Source: an uncultured Planctomycetia bacterium
GTDB taxonomy: Bacteria > Planctomycetota > Phycisphaerae > Phycisphaerales > SM1A02
Assembly (NCBI GenBank): GCA_937919205.1
Contig: CALFOZ010000241.1
Coordinates: 1-33,320 of the forward strand
Direction of reading: 5' to 3'
Length of the DNA: 33,320 bases
In this document: positions 17,449 through 26,483 of the stretch, one piece after another
Numbering within the stretch: the first letter of the stretch is position 1
Layout of the letters: each line of letters begins with the position of its first letter
Translations under genes and position numbers: made by a program
Notes under the pieces: model-generated
Databases searched by the model: none
What the model saw: only the letters and a program-made list of their open reading frames with translations
What the model was told of the DNA's origin: nothing

Positions 17449-18753
17449 TCAAGACAACGTTGTATCTTGGGCAATTGCCCCACCAAATAATTCTTGTAGC
17501 ACGTTGGTGGCGTAGGCGCCTTTGGGCAAGTCAAATGCAACGCGCACAAAGTTGCCGTGTTCATCCACGCCGGACTCTGCTTGTGGATGGGTGAGCGCAA
17601 TTCGCAATGGTCTACGAGAACCGGATGGCTGGAAAGACGGATCAAGAAAGTGTTGCTGGGCAAGAGAAAATTGCGCGATGGCGTTCAGTTCAATTGGCAA
17701 CGCGGCGTCTTCACCCCACATCACGCCAGGACCTGCAAGCGGAGCGCTTGGTGAAATTTCAAATGCGTTCATGCGTGTTTGCAAAGTTGCCGCCTCTTGT
17801 TCGCTGTCAAGCATGAGTTGAGTGACTCTAAATATTGCGCCGCCCTTATGTAGAAACGCCAAGTCACCAGCGATGAAGCGGTCGAACGTGTTGGCGCGCA
17901 AGCGTTGATCAAGAACTGAATTGAATATGGCGGACTGCAAAGCGCAAATCCAGAAGTCCCGCATTTGCGGCTTGATGGCTTTCACCGCGGCCTTGGCCGT
18001 TGCGCCTTCGGACAGCGCCTTCAGCGCGGCGCGCTCGGCAAGATCGGATTGAGCCCAATGCGCAATGGCCGCGCGAAATTCATTTTTGTGAAACGTGTCG
18101 CGGCGATCTTGTTGCCACTGCGGAAATGGCGTGCCCGTGGCGCCAAGCAATTCATCAAGAAATCCTTGCCAATCTTGCAACACCAACAAGCGCCCAAGAA
18201 TGTGGCCATTCAATCGATAGCCAAATCGCTGGGCGCCAAACGCGTTTGGAACGCCGCTCTTTGACAAGCGATACAGGTCGCGATGAATTCTTGGAATGCA
18301 CGAAGGCTCAATGTCGCGCACGCGAATGGCGAAACGATTGCCAAGCAATTGCCCGATGCGCAATTTGGCTTGATGGCGCTTGGTCCAAAGAATGTGCACA
18401 TGCGGATGCTCAAGCGGACGGGGATCGGGTTGGCCTGGCAGGTGAATGGACAGGGATTGCTGGGCGACGGCGTGTTTATCCTTCATTCCGGCGTAGCCAA
18501 TGGCGCGCGGCGAAACGCCGCAGTGGCGCGCCACAATGTCGATGAGTTCGTCGTGGCGAATTCCAATTTTCTGAATGCCCATGTGCAAATGTTCGCCATC
18601 ACCGGTGAGATCATAAAGTGGAAGTTCCTCCACCAGAAAATCTTCAGGGCGTGCTTTTATTTTTCCCGCAAGTGGCGCTGTTTGAAGCAACGAGCATTGA
18701 CACAGAGGCGCTGGAATAGATCCGCACGGAACATTGAAAGCGGATTCATTCAT
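17449..18753 (-). CDS. truD: tRNA pseudouridine(13) synthase TruD
   Basis: TruD isomerises uridine 13 in tRNA-Glu to pseudouridine. The 434 residues include KIKARPEDFLVEELPLY near the start, the catalytic motif GYAGMKDKHAVAQQ with nucleophile D92, and the later block NAFGAQRFGYRLNGHILGRL, followed by the inserted TRUD domain with PGVMWGED and a C-terminal FDLPKGAYATNVLQELF. I choose ATG at 18753 (MNESAFNV); an in-frame TTG at 18792 gives 13 more non-conserved residues. It follows the HAD gene by 72 bases on the same strand. Confidence 0.92.
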   Translation of the reverse strand: MNESAFNVPCGSIPAPLCQCSLLQTAPLAGKIKARPEDFLVEELPLYDLTGDGEHLHMGIQKIGIRHDELIDIVARHCGVSPRAIGYAGMKDKHAVAQQSLSIHLPGQPDPRPLEHPHVHILWTKRHQAKLRIGQLLGNRFAIRVRDIEPSCIPRIHRDLYRLSKSGVPNAFGAQRFGYRLNGHILGRLLVLQDWQGFLDELLGATGTPFPQWQQDRRDTFHKNEFRAAIAHWAQSDLAERAALKALSEGATAKAAVKAIKPQMRDFWICALQSAIFNSVLDQRLRANTFDRFIAGDLAFLHKGGAIFRVTQLMLDSEQEAATLQTRMNAFEISPSAPLAGPGVMWGEDAALPIELNAIAQFSLAQQHFLDPSFQPSGSRRPLRIALTHPQAESGVDEHGNFVRVAFDLPKGAYATNVLQELFGGAIAQDTTLS

Positions 18754-18825
18754 GGCAATGCATTCGCGAGAAAATTTCGGGGCGCGGATCAATCTGCAAG
18801 CGAAGGGGTGATCGTGAAAACATTT

Positions 18826-19479
18826 TCATGGCAACACTCCGTGCAGTGCCAGGGCGCGGCGAATTTGCGGCACAGTTTCACAATGCGGATCAATCTGTAT
18901 CGCGCGCCAACCCGCTTGCGTGGCGGCGGCGATATTTTGCGCCAGGTCATCAAAGTACAGAATGTCCACGGCGCGCGCTTGCGTGGCGCGCTCAAATGCC
19001 TGAAAAATGGCTTGATCTGGCTTCTCCAATTGAAACAAGTGCGAGGCGTGGCGATGCTGAATTGCGGTGAAAGCCGCCATGGAGTGCATGAATTGCCAGT
19101 GCTGATGATTGGTGTTGGAAAGGCACGCCGTGCAAATGCCGCGCTGTTTCAAATCCAGCAACAACTGCTCCACGCCTTCGTAGGCGCCAACAATCACGGA
19201 CTGGTGAATGCGCGCCACATCGCAAGCGCTCAAAAGATTGGCGGTCAACTTGCTCACACCCTCGCAAAAAATATCATGCGAAAGAATGCCGCGCTGATGC
19301 CCTGAAACAAGTTTTTTAAACTCCGCCGCGCGATGCTTGGTGGGATCAAACGCGGAATCGTTGTGGCATTCAACTTTTGCGACGGCGGCGGCCTCTTGCC
19401 AAGAGTGGTGAATGCGAATGATCACGCCACCAAGATCAAACACAACCCAAGAAATGTCGCGGACTGATTGCGTTGCCAC
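18826..19479 (-). CDS. HAD-superfamily hydrolase (subfamily IA, YihX-like)
   Basis: HAD phosphatases form a phospho-aspartate on the first Asp of motif I. The 217 residues show motif I VVFDLGGVII (D15), motif II CLSNTNHQHW, the motif III Lys in LEKPDQAIFQ, and motif IV LYFDDLAQNIAAA. The DLGGV form, without the second motif I Asp, is normal for the YihX-like group; the substrate is probably a sugar phosphate or nucleotide but cannot be told from sequence. The GTG start at 19479 directly follows the TGA of the upstream DUF151 gene, so the two are surely co-transcribed. Confidence 0.87.
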   Translation of the reverse strand: MATQSVRDISWVVFDLGGVIIRIHHSWQEAAAVAKVECHNDSAFDPTKHRAAEFKKLVSGHQRGILSHDIFCEGVSKLTANLLSACDVARIHQSVIVGAYEGVEQLLLDLKQRGICTACLSNTNHQHWQFMHSMAAFTAIQHRHASHLFQLEKPDQAIFQAFERATQARAVDILYFDDLAQNIAAATQAGWRAIQIDPHCETVPQIRRALALHGVLP

Positions 19480-19965
19480 TCACAAATTCTCGTCTTCATC
19501 GTCTTGATCGTCGTCTTCATCTTCCATGTCGGCGCTGATCTCCGGCACCGAATTCATGCCCGCCGCGGCTTGGGCACATGCGGCATCTAGAACCTCCTCG
19601 GCCACCAAAATTGGAACGCCCTTGGCGATGCCAAGCGCAATGGCGTCGGATGGACGCGAATCAATTTCAATCTCATGTTCACTCTTGGACACGATCAGGC
19701 GCGCGTAGAACGTGCCTTCATTCATGTTGGTGATTTCGATGCGAAGCAACTCGCCACCAAGCGCCTCGATGGTGTTGGCCAGTAGATCGTGGGTTTGTGG
19801 GCGGGGAATTTCAATGCCCTTGAGGCGCCGTTCAATGGCGAAAGCCTCGGGCAAACCAATCACAATCGGAAACGCCCGCGTGCCGCCCACTTCCGAAAGT
19901 TCAATGATTTGCATGTCGGTCATTTCACGAATGAAAATTCGCGAGAGTTGCATTGGAATATTCAT
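19480..19965 (-). CDS. Bifunctional nuclease family protein (DUF151)
   Basis: DUF151 proteins include plant and mycobacterial nucleases reported to act on DNA and RNA; most bacterial members are uncharacterised. The 161 residues contain GGTRAFPIVIGLPEAFAI, RPQTHDLLANTIEALGGEL and IDSRPSDAIALGIAKGVPI, the usual core, then an acidic tail (EDEDDDQDDEDE). ATG at 19965 is chosen because it has GGAG seven bases upstream and matches the family start; an in-frame upstream start at 20076 would add 37 unrelated residues. It faces metK divergently. Confidence 0.9.
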   Translation of the reverse strand: MNIPMQLSRIFIREMTDMQIIELSEVGGTRAFPIVIGLPEAFAIERRLKGIEIPRPQTHDLLANTIEALGGELLRIEITNMNEGTFYARLIVSKSEHEIEIDSRPSDAIALGIAKGVPILVAEEVLDAACAQAAAGMNSVPEISADMEDEDDDQDDEDENL

Positions 19966-20097
19966 CGGGTTCTCCAAGCGACAGTGTAGGACGCCCCAAG
20001 GATCAAGGAGATCGTTACCATAGTGCCCTTCATTCTCTCTGTAATCGGAAACACTTTTAACAGCACTTCGCACCACAGCTTCAACAAGGAAACCGCA

Positions 20098-21306
20098 ATG
20101 TCATCAAAGCATCTTTTCACAAGCGAGTCAGTTTCAATGGGCCACCCAGACAAACTGGCCGACCAAATTTCAGATGCCATTCTTGACGCCATGTTGGCGC
20201 AAGACCCAAAGAGCCGCGTGGCTTGTGAAACGCTTGTGACCACTGGCTTGTGCGTTGTGGCTGGTGAAGTGACCACGACTGGCTGGGTGGATATTCCGGG
20301 CGTTGTGCGTAGCACGGTTTTAAAGGCCGGCTACGACGACGCCGATAAGGGATTTGATGGACGCAGTTGCGGCGTCAGCGTTGCGCTGGGAAAGCAAAGC
20401 CCAGACATTGCGCGCGGCGTGAACACCAAGAACTCCAAGAGCAAAAAGAAAAAAGCGCAAGGCGCCGGCGACCAAGGAATGATGTTTGGATTTGCCTGCA
20501 GTGAAACTCCGGAACTGATGCCTCTGCCAATTCAAATGGCGCATGATCTGGTGCGCCGCCAAGCCAATATCCGCGAGAAGTGTGCGATTGAAGGCTTGCG
20601 CCCCGACGCCAAGAGTCAAGTGACCGTGGAATACGACGGACTGATTCCAACGCGTATTGACACCGTGGTTCTGTCCACGCAACACGCGCCCATGTGGAAC
20701 GAGAAGCAGGATCGCCTGAAGCAAGAAGTGATTCAGCACATCATCAAGCCGTCGCTTGGACGTTGGTGGAACAACAACATTCGTGTGTTTGTAAATCCAA
20801 CTGGCCGCTTTGAAATTGGCGGTCCGCACGGCGATTGCGGCTTGACTGGCCGCAAAATTATCGTGGACACATACGGTGGACGCGGTCGCCACGGTGGCGG
20901 CGCTTTCAGCGGCAAGGATCCGAGCAAGGTGGATCGCAGCGCTGCGTACATGGCGCGCCACATGGCCAAAAATATTGTCGCGGCGAAGTTGGCGAAAGTG
21001 TGTGAGGTTCAACTTTCATACGCGATTGGCGTTGCCGAACCTGTCAGCGTGCATATTGACACGCAAGGAACGGGCGTGATTTCCGACGCGCACATCTCCA
21101 AGTTGGTTCAGAACTTTTATGACCTCACTCCAGCGGGCATCATTAAGCATTTGGATTTGCTCAAGCCCATCTACACGCCAACCGCGGCGCACGGGCACTT
21201 TGGACGCAAGCCTGGCGAGGGCGGCAAGGGCACGTTCACCTGGGAAAAGACCGAGGACGCCCCCGCTTTGGCAAAGGCCGCGCAACGATTTCGGTCCAAG
21301 CGTTGA
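20098..21306 (+). CDS. metK: S-adenosylmethionine synthetase
   Basis: MetK makes SAM from methionine and ATP in the cytoplasm. The 402 residues start with [20 protein letters not shown] (catalytic His in GHPDK, H16), and include [30 protein letters not shown] and [20 protein letters not shown], the ATP/phosphate signature. A Lys-rich insertion ([16 protein letters not shown]) lies just before the GDQG motif; short insertions here occur in several groups. The ATG at 20098 has AAGGA seven bases upstream. I searched the 130-base leader for a SAM riboswitch and saw none. The following methyltransferase uses its product, SAM. Confidence 0.96.
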   Translation: MSSKHLFTSESVSMGHPDKLADQISDAILDAMLAQDPKSRVACETLVTTGLCVVAGEVTTTGWVDIPGVVRSTVLKAGYDDADKGFDGRSCGVSVALGKQSPDIARGVNTKNSKSKKKKAQGAGDQGMMFGFACSETPELMPLPIQMAHDLVRRQANIREKCAIEGLRPDAKSQVTVEYDGLIPTRIDTVVLSTQHAPMWNEKQDRLKQEVIQHIIKPSLGRWWNNNIRVFVNPTGRFEIGGPHGDCGLTGRKIIVDTYGGRGRHGGGAFSGKDPSKVDRSAAYMARHMAKNIVAAKLAKVCEVQLSYAIGVAEPVSVHIDTQGTGVISDAHISKLVQNFYDLTPAGIIKHLDLLKPIYTPTAAHGHFGRKPGEGGKGTFTWEKTEDAPALAKAAQRFRSKR

Positions 21307-21373
21307 TGCGCTTGCGGATTTTTTCACGCGCAAGGCGCGCGCTGGTGCAGTTTCAGATCAAAGCGAGTTGCGC

Positions 21374-22720
21374 GTGAATCTTGGCCGCGCTGGCGCCTAT
21401 GAACGCATCGCATTGTGCGCGCGCGAGTGGCCGCGCTTTGATTTTAAAGTTGACGCCGCGCAAGACAGCGCCATTGAGCCGCGTGATCGCGCGTTGGGTC
21501 GCACCATTGAATTGCAAGTTGTTCGCCGTTGGCTCACACTTCAAGCGGTGATCGCACCGCTACTTGATCGACCGTGGCACACCATTCAACCCGCAATGCA
21601 AGCGGCGTTGATGGGCGGCACTGCGCAATTGCTATTGATGGACCGCGTGCCCGACCACGCGGTGCTGGATGAAACAGTGGAGTGGGCCAAGACCGCGGTG
21701 CGCGTTGGCGCCGGTGGAATGGTGAACGCCATTTTGCGCAAGATTGCCGCACTGCGCGTGGAGAAATTATCCGCGCAGGCCTTTGCGAAATTTCAAACGC
21801 CACAGCGCTACCACCTTCCACTTGAAGATGGCGGCGCGTGGAGTTTGTCGGAGGATGTGTTCGCCAGTTCCGCGCCCGAGCGTTTGTCGCAACAATCAAG
21901 CCATCCGCTGGAGGTTGTTCTGCGCTGGACCAATCGAATGAGCGTGAAAGACGCGCGGCGAATTTGTTTTCATGGACTCACGGATCCCCCGCTTGTTCTG
22001 TATGGACTTCCAGCCGACGAACCGGAAACCGTGGCGCACGGCGCGCCGGGCGCGCGAATTTGGAATGGCTCGCACGTGGCGCTGTTGGCGGCGCTGGAAA
22101 AATATCCTTTGGCGCGCGTGCAAGATGTTGGAAGCGCGCTGGCGGTTTCGCTTTTGGAAGTGTCGGCGCCCAAAATTATTATTGACGCGTGCGCTGGCCG
22201 CGGCACCAAGACATTGCAGTTGGCCGCGAAATACCCCGGCGCTCAAATCATCGCCAGCGAACCAGATGCCGACAGGCGCACTTCACTTGCCGACGCCGCG
22301 CGCCGCGCCAGTTTGGCTGGCTTGAACAACATTCAAGTGGTCACGCCGCAAGACATTGGAAAGTGGTTTGGCAAAGCCGACGTGCTGGTGCTTGATGTGC
22401 CTTGCTCCAACAGTGGCGTGTTTGCGCGCAGACCAGAGGCCAAATATCGCTTTGACTTGAAGATGATGGATCGATTGGTTGTGCTACAGCGAAAAATTGT
22501 GGACGATCACAGGCCACTGCTGGCTGAACATGGAACACTGTTGTACGCCACATGCAGTTTGGAACACGAGGAAAATGAGCGCATGGCCACTTGGATTTCT
22601 CAGCGGATCAAGGCTCCCATGCGCCGCAGTGAGCGCAATATTCCCCAAGGATTGCCCGGTGAAACAGCCACTATGTGGCAGGATGGGGCTTTCGCGGCAA
22701 TCTTCTCAAATCATCCATAA
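21374..22720 (+). CDS. rsmB: RsmB/NOP-family rRNA (cytosine-C5) methyltransferase
   Basis: RsmB methylates C967 of 16S rRNA using SAM. With GTG at 21374 the product has 448 residues: an N-terminal NusB-like RNA-binding domain (RDRALGRTIELQVVRRWLTL, LMDRVPDHAVLDETVEWAK), then the methyltransferase with motif I IIIDACAGRGTKTLQLA (about 269-285), motif IV VLDVPCSNSGVF (C344) and motif VI LLYATCSLEHEENE (catalytic C394). The start is uncertain: no ATG is in frame, TTG at 21368 is equally possible, and the frame is open back into metK to 21119. Other m5C methyltransferases of the family cannot be excluded. Confidence 0.85.
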   Translation: MNLGRAGAYERIALCAREWPRFDFKVDAAQDSAIEPRDRALGRTIELQVVRRWLTLQAVIAPLLDRPWHTIQPAMQAALMGGTAQLLLMDRVPDHAVLDETVEWAKTAVRVGAGGMVNAILRKIAALRVEKLSAQAFAKFQTPQRYHLPLEDGGAWSLSEDVFASSAPERLSQQSSHPLEVVLRWTNRMSVKDARRICFHGLTDPPLVLYGLPADEPETVAHGAPGARIWNGSHVALLAALEKYPLARVQDVGSALAVSLLEVSAPKIIIDACAGRGTKTLQLAAKYPGAQIIASEPDADRRTSLADAARRASLAGLNNIQVVTPQDIGKWFGKADVLVLDVPCSNSGVFARRPEAKYRFDLKMMDRLVVLQRKIVDDHRPLLAEHGTLLYATCSLEHEENERMATWISQRIKAPMRRSERNIPQGLPGETATMWQDGAFAAIFSNHP

Positions 22721-22777
22721 TTGTTGACCGAAAATGGCTTGCTCTTGGTAGCATTGACCAAATCGCCAGAATTTCCC

Positions 22778-23239
22778 ATGAACGTACTTGAAGTTTTAAA
22801 TATTGATTGCGTCAAAGTTCCCTTGGTTGCCCACGACAAGCGTGGAGTGATCAGCGAGTTGGTGGATGCGCTTGGCGCATCTGGCGCAGTGGCGGACGTG
22901 GAAGCAGTGAAACAAATTGTTTGGCAACGCGAGGCGCAACGCTCGACTGGTATTGGCGAGGGCCTTGCGCTACCCCACGGAAAAAGTCCGTCGGTGAAAC
23001 GCATTGCCATGGCCATTGGCAAGCCGGCGCAACCCATGGAGTATGACTCGATTGACAAGAAGCCCGTGCGCTTGATTGTGTTGCTGGTGAGTCCGCCCGA
23101 AGCGGTGTCGGAACATATCCAAGCGCTCGGAAGAGTGAGCCGCTTGATGACCAATCCAGAGTTCCGCGAAAAATTATATTCATCTCAAAGCGCCGACGCG
23201 CTGTACAGTTTGTTTCGCAAAGCTGAAACCGCGGAGTGA
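22778..23239 (+). CDS. PTS EIIA-domain protein, PtsN-like
   Basis: EIIA domains of the PtsN/fructose type are phosphorylated on His by HPr or NPr and often act as regulators rather than sugar transporters. The 153 residues form one such domain, with the active-site motif GEGLALPHGKSP (H67), RLIVLLVSPPE and a final HIQALGRVSRLMTNPEFREK. No EIIB, EIIC, HPr or EI is nearby, which favours a regulatory role. ATG at 22778 (MNVLEVLN) is chosen as the domain start. It sits 57 bases after the methyltransferase and three bases before the DnaJ gene. Confidence 0.87.
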   Translation: MNVLEVLNIDCVKVPLVAHDKRGVISELVDALGASGAVADVEAVKQIVWQREAQRSTGIGEGLALPHGKSPSVKRIAMAIGKPAQPMEYDSIDKKPVRLIVLLVSPPEAVSEHIQALGRVSRLMTNPEFREKLYSSQSADALYSLFRKAETAE

Positions 23240-23242
23240 CGC

Positions 23243-24145
23243 ATGGCGCGTGACTACTATGAAATTCTTGGGGTTGCGCGCGACGCGACCGCGGATCAAA
23301 TTCGAAGCGCGCACCGCAAGCTGGCGCGAAAATATCATCCTGATTTAAACAAAGCATCCAACGCCTCGGCTATGTTCAAGGAAACGCAAGACGCCTACGA
23401 CGTGTTGTCGGACACCGCAAAGCGCGCCAAATATGATCGCTTTGGCCACGCCAGTGACCAGCAGTCCAACATGGGCGGCGGCAATGCTGGCGGTTACGGC
23501 GGCGTGGACGCGGACACGCTTGAGTCCATCTTTGGAAATTTTATGGGCGGTGGCGGGCGCGGCCGTGGCAAGCGCGCGCGCGGACCGCAACCTGGCGAGG
23601 ATTTAACCTCCACTATTCAAATTGGATTTATAACGGCCGCGCTTGGTGGAATGCATCACATTGATTTGCAAGGACCCACCGGCGCCATTGTGCTTGATGT
23701 GCGTATTCCACCAGGTATTTCATCCGAGGGACAATTGCGCGTGCGCGGCAAAGGCGGCGCGGGCGCGGGTGGTGGACCCAATGGTGATTTGGTTTTATCC
23801 GTGAAGGTCGCGCCGCATCCGTGGTTTCGCCGCGACGATCTTGATATTCTGCTTGATGTGCCAATTTCAATTGTTGAAGCCACTTTGGGCGCGAAAGTTT
23901 CCGTTCCACTTTTACAAGGTTCCGCGGAAATTCGCATAGAGCCTGGCACGCCAAGTGGCCGCAAACTTCGCCTAAAAGCCAAGGGAATTCAGGGCTCTCA
24001 AGGTGTGGGTGATTTCTACGCCGTGGTGCGCATTGAGCCGCCAGCGAAGTTGTCCAAGGAAGACGCTGACATGTTGCGCGATCTTGGCGAGCGCTTGCCT
24101 TCGCCGCGCGCGGGCGAACCATGGGCGCAATTGCAAGCGAAATAA
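23243..24145 (+). CDS. DnaJ-family co-chaperone without zinc finger (CbpA-like)
   Basis: J-domain proteins stimulate the ATPase of DnaK and hand over clients. The 300 residues have an N-terminal J domain MARDYYEILGVARDAT with HPD at 32-34, a Gly-rich linker (about 74-112), and the C-terminal beta-sandwich substrate domains (LDVRIPPGISSEGQLRVRGK; VEATLGAKVSVPLLQG). The four CxxCxGxG zinc repeats of DnaJ proper are absent, so it is a type II, CbpA-like protein. The start is three bases after the EIIA stop. No dnaK or grpE is in the window. Confidence 0.92.
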   Translation: MARDYYEILGVARDATADQIRSAHRKLARKYHPDLNKASNASAMFKETQDAYDVLSDTAKRAKYDRFGHASDQQSNMGGGNAGGYGGVDADTLESIFGNFMGGGGRGRGKRARGPQPGEDLTSTIQIGFITAALGGMHHIDLQGPTGAIVLDVRIPPGISSEGQLRVRGKGGAGAGGGPNGDLVLSVKVAPHPWFRRDDLDILLDVPISIVEATLGAKVSVPLLQGSAEIRIEPGTPSGRKLRLKAKGIQGSQGVGDFYAVVRIEPPAKLSKEDADMLRDLGERLPSPRAGEPWAQLQAK

Positions 24146-24310
24146 TTTTTGGAAGTCGCGCAAGTAACTGCTCTTTCAATTTTTTGATTGAAGCGCGTTC
24201 ATTTTTTTGCCTACGTTGCACGCACGCGCAACGAAGTGATGAACTCATCAAGAAGTGATTCCACAACTGAAAACAAAATGGCGCATCACATGGCGATCAA
24301 CGAATCATTA
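24146..24310. other. Convergent spacer between the DnaJ-like gene and hpt
   Basis: The spacer holds a weak hairpin TTCAAT-TTTTTG-ATTGAA (24175-24192), followed by a T run at 24201-24208, which may end transcription of the DnaJ-like gene. I see no gene in it. Confidence 0.35.
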
Positions 24311-24874
24311 TTAGCGAACGATATTTTTTGTTTCACCGCGCGGCCGCAAGGCCACCACGTCGGGAAGATTTCGAAACCATCCATCGCAGTCAAGGCCGTA
24401 TCCAGCCACGAATAAATCCGGAACTTCAAAGCCAACAAATTCGCACGGTGTGGCCATGGCTTCGGGCAATTGCTTGCGCAACAAAACGCATGTGCGCACG
24501 CTCAGCGCGCCGCTGTCTTGCACATTTTTGCGCAGAAAAGCAATAGTTCGTCCGCTGTCAACAATGTCATCCACAATCAGAACATGGCGCCCCTTCACGC
24601 CCTCGGGAACGCCGCCCTCAAGCTTTGGGCCTTGGCTGTGCGTGCCCACGCCGTAACTGCGCGCGGTGATCAAGTCAATGCGCAAGCGTTGAGGAAAGCA
24701 GCGAATGAGATCGGCGGCAAATACAAGCGCGCCAGTGAGTACTGGCATGATGACAAGGCCGTCCACATTTGCGCCAAGCGACGCGGTGATTTCTGCCGCA
24801 AGCAGTGGCAGGCGACGCGCGATGTCTTGCCGCGCAACGACTACTTCGCCTGGCTCAAGATTTGTCTCTTTCAT
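24311..24874 (-). CDS. hpt: Hypoxanthine phosphoribosyltransferase
   Basis: Hpt salvages hypoxanthine (and often guanine) to nucleotides with PRPP. The 187 residues are of normal length and show VIMPVLTGALVFAADLIR, the flexible loop RSYGVGTHSQG, the PRPP-binding motif HVLIVDDIVDSGRTI (98-112), and the base-binding end FVGFEVPDLFVAGYGLD. The start ATG at 24874 is the first good one. It lies 81 bases downstream of gatB on the same strand and may share its transcript. Confidence 0.93.
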   Translation of the reverse strand: MKETNLEPGEVVVARQDIARRLPLLAAEITASLGANVDGLVIMPVLTGALVFAADLIRCFPQRLRIDLITARSYGVGTHSQGPKLEGGVPEGVKGRHVLIVDDIVDSGRTIAFLRKNVQDSGALSVRTCVLLRKQLPEAMATPCEFVGFEVPDLFVAGYGLDCDGWFRNLPDVVALRPRGETKNIVR

Positions 24875-24955
24875 TGCGCGCTCCGTTGATGACGTTGGAC
24901 GTGAATGTTGCGTGAGTTCTGTTTCAAATAATGTGTACTCGCTCGAGCGCGCATT

Positions 24956-26464
24956 TTATTTTCTCAGTCGCTTGATCAAGCGCTCATTGATGCTCTTGGC
25001 GTCTGCCTTACCTTTTGAAAGTTTCATAACGTGACCCACCAAGCGGCCGGTCGCGGTGTCCTTGCCCGCGGCAACATCAACGGCGGCTTGCGGTTGCGCA
25101 AGAATGGCCTCCTCCACCCACGCGTCAAGCGCGGAGTCATCGCGCACTTGAAGAAGTCCGTGCGTTTGCGCCAAGGCGAATACCGTGTCATCCGAATCAC
25201 ACATGAATCCAAACAATTGATCAGCGGCTTGCGGGCCAACATCATTGGCTTCGCGCAATTTCACAAGTTGCGCCACTTGCGCCGGCGTTGCGCCCAGTTG
25301 ATGAATGAGGCATTTCTTTTCATTAGCGCGCTTGGAGCCTGCGTTGAGCAATAATTTTCCCACCGCAAATCCAGCGACAGCCGTTGCGCCCGCGGCGGCC
25401 ACGCACTCTTCAAAATAGAAACAGTCGTCGCGTTCGGCCACTAAATTCTCCGCGTCCACAGGCAACAGGCCCCACTCTTTTTGGTAACGACGTTGGCGGC
25501 TGAGCGGTTGCTCCGTCAGCGACGCGCGAATTTCTTGCAACCACGCGGCGTCCATTTTTACGGGCACAAGATCGGGATCTGGAAAATATCGATAGTCATG
25601 CGCGTCCTCTTTTTCGCGCTGTAACACCGTCTCCAATTTTTCATCAAGCCATCCACGCGTGGCCTTCATGCCACGGCCCATCACGCGACCATCTTGTTTC
25701 CACGCCTCCACTTGGCGCACAAACTCATATTCAATCGCGCCCTTGACGGCCTTGAATGAATTTAAATTCTTCACTTCAACAATGGGCGTGCGCACCGTCG
25801 TGCCATCTTCAAAGGTGATCTCAACATTGATGTTAGGTTCGAAACGCATGTGACCCTTCTGCATCACGCCCTCGGTCACGCCAAGAAACCGGCACAAAAC
25901 CCGCAGATTTTGCGCGAATGCAACCACTTCCGCCGCGCTGGCAAAATCTGGCGCCGTGACAATTTCTAGCAACGGCGTGCCCGCGCGATTCAAGTCCACC
26001 AAACTTCCATCGTAATGGCGGCCGCCTGGAAGTTCGTGGCCAAGCTTGCCGGTGTCCTCCTCCAAGTGCGCGCGAATAATTCCGATGGTCTTTGTGGAAC
26101 CATCGTCCATGGGCAATTCAAACTTTCCTTCGCCACACAAAGGCTGGTCGTACTGGCTGATTTGATAGCCCTTTGGAAGATCGGGATAAAAATAATTTTT
26201 TCTATCCCAGCGACATTGCTTGGCAATCTCGCACCCCAGCGCCATGCCAACGCGCGCGGACATTTCCACCGCCGCGCGATTCATCACGGGCAAAGTTCCT
26301 GGAAGCGCGGCCACTAACGGGTCCACAAGCGAGTTTGGATCGGAGCCATCAAAGTCCACATGGGCCGGATTGGGCGCGCGCGTGAACATTTTACTGCGCG
26401 TGCACAGCTCCACGTGAATCTCTAGTCCAACGATCAAGCGGGTTTGGGCAATGGCACTCTGCAT
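24956..26464 (-). CDS. gatB: Aspartyl/glutamyl-tRNA(Asn/Gln) amidotransferase subunit B
   Basis: GatB is the kinase/tRNA-binding subunit of GatCAB, which amidates Glu-tRNA(Gln) and/or Asp-tRNA(Asn). The 502 residues contain VGLEIHVELCTRSKMF near the start, KNYFYPDLPKGYQISQYDQP, HLEEDTGKL, DLNRAGTPLLEIVT, KNLNSFKAVKGAIEYE and DYRYFPDPDLVP, all family hallmarks, and end in the YqeY-like tail (GRLVGHVMKLSKGKADAKSI, NERLIKRLRK). The ATG at 26464 is chosen; a longer in-frame start at 26506 would overlap the divergent cyclophilin gene. gatA and gatC are not in the window. Confidence 0.95.
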   Translation of the reverse strand: MQSAIAQTRLIVGLEIHVELCTRSKMFTRAPNPAHVDFDGSDPNSLVDPLVAALPGTLPVMNRAAVEMSARVGMALGCEIAKQCRWDRKNYFYPDLPKGYQISQYDQPLCGEGKFELPMDDGSTKTIGIIRAHLEEDTGKLGHELPGGRHYDGSLVDLNRAGTPLLEIVTAPDFASAAEVVAFAQNLRVLCRFLGVTEGVMQKGHMRFEPNINVEITFEDGTTVRTPIVEVKNLNSFKAVKGAIEYEFVRQVEAWKQDGRVMGRGMKATRGWLDEKLETVLQREKEDAHDYRYFPDPDLVPVKMDAAWLQEIRASLTEQPLSRQRRYQKEWGLLPVDAENLVAERDDCFYFEECVAAAGATAVAGFAVGKLLLNAGSKRANEKKCLIHQLGATPAQVAQLVKLREANDVGPQAADQLFGFMCDSDDTVFALAQTHGLLQVRDDSALDAWVEEAILAQPQAAVDVAAGKDTATGRLVGHVMKLSKGKADAKSINERLIKRLRK

Positions 26465-26483
26465 CAGGACACTATAAAGTGGA

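Noticed and set aside
18283-19305. 340-codon open frame antisense to truD and the HAD gene
   Set aside because: It spans two real genes and their gap on the other strand and shows no motif.
19966-20097. SAM riboswitch upstream of metK
   Set aside because: I looked for the conserved SAM-I core and paired helices and saw none in the short leader; a covariance search would settle it.
20023-20097. N-terminal extension of metK
   Set aside because: The ATG at 20098 has AAGGA and matches the family start; the extension is not conserved-looking.
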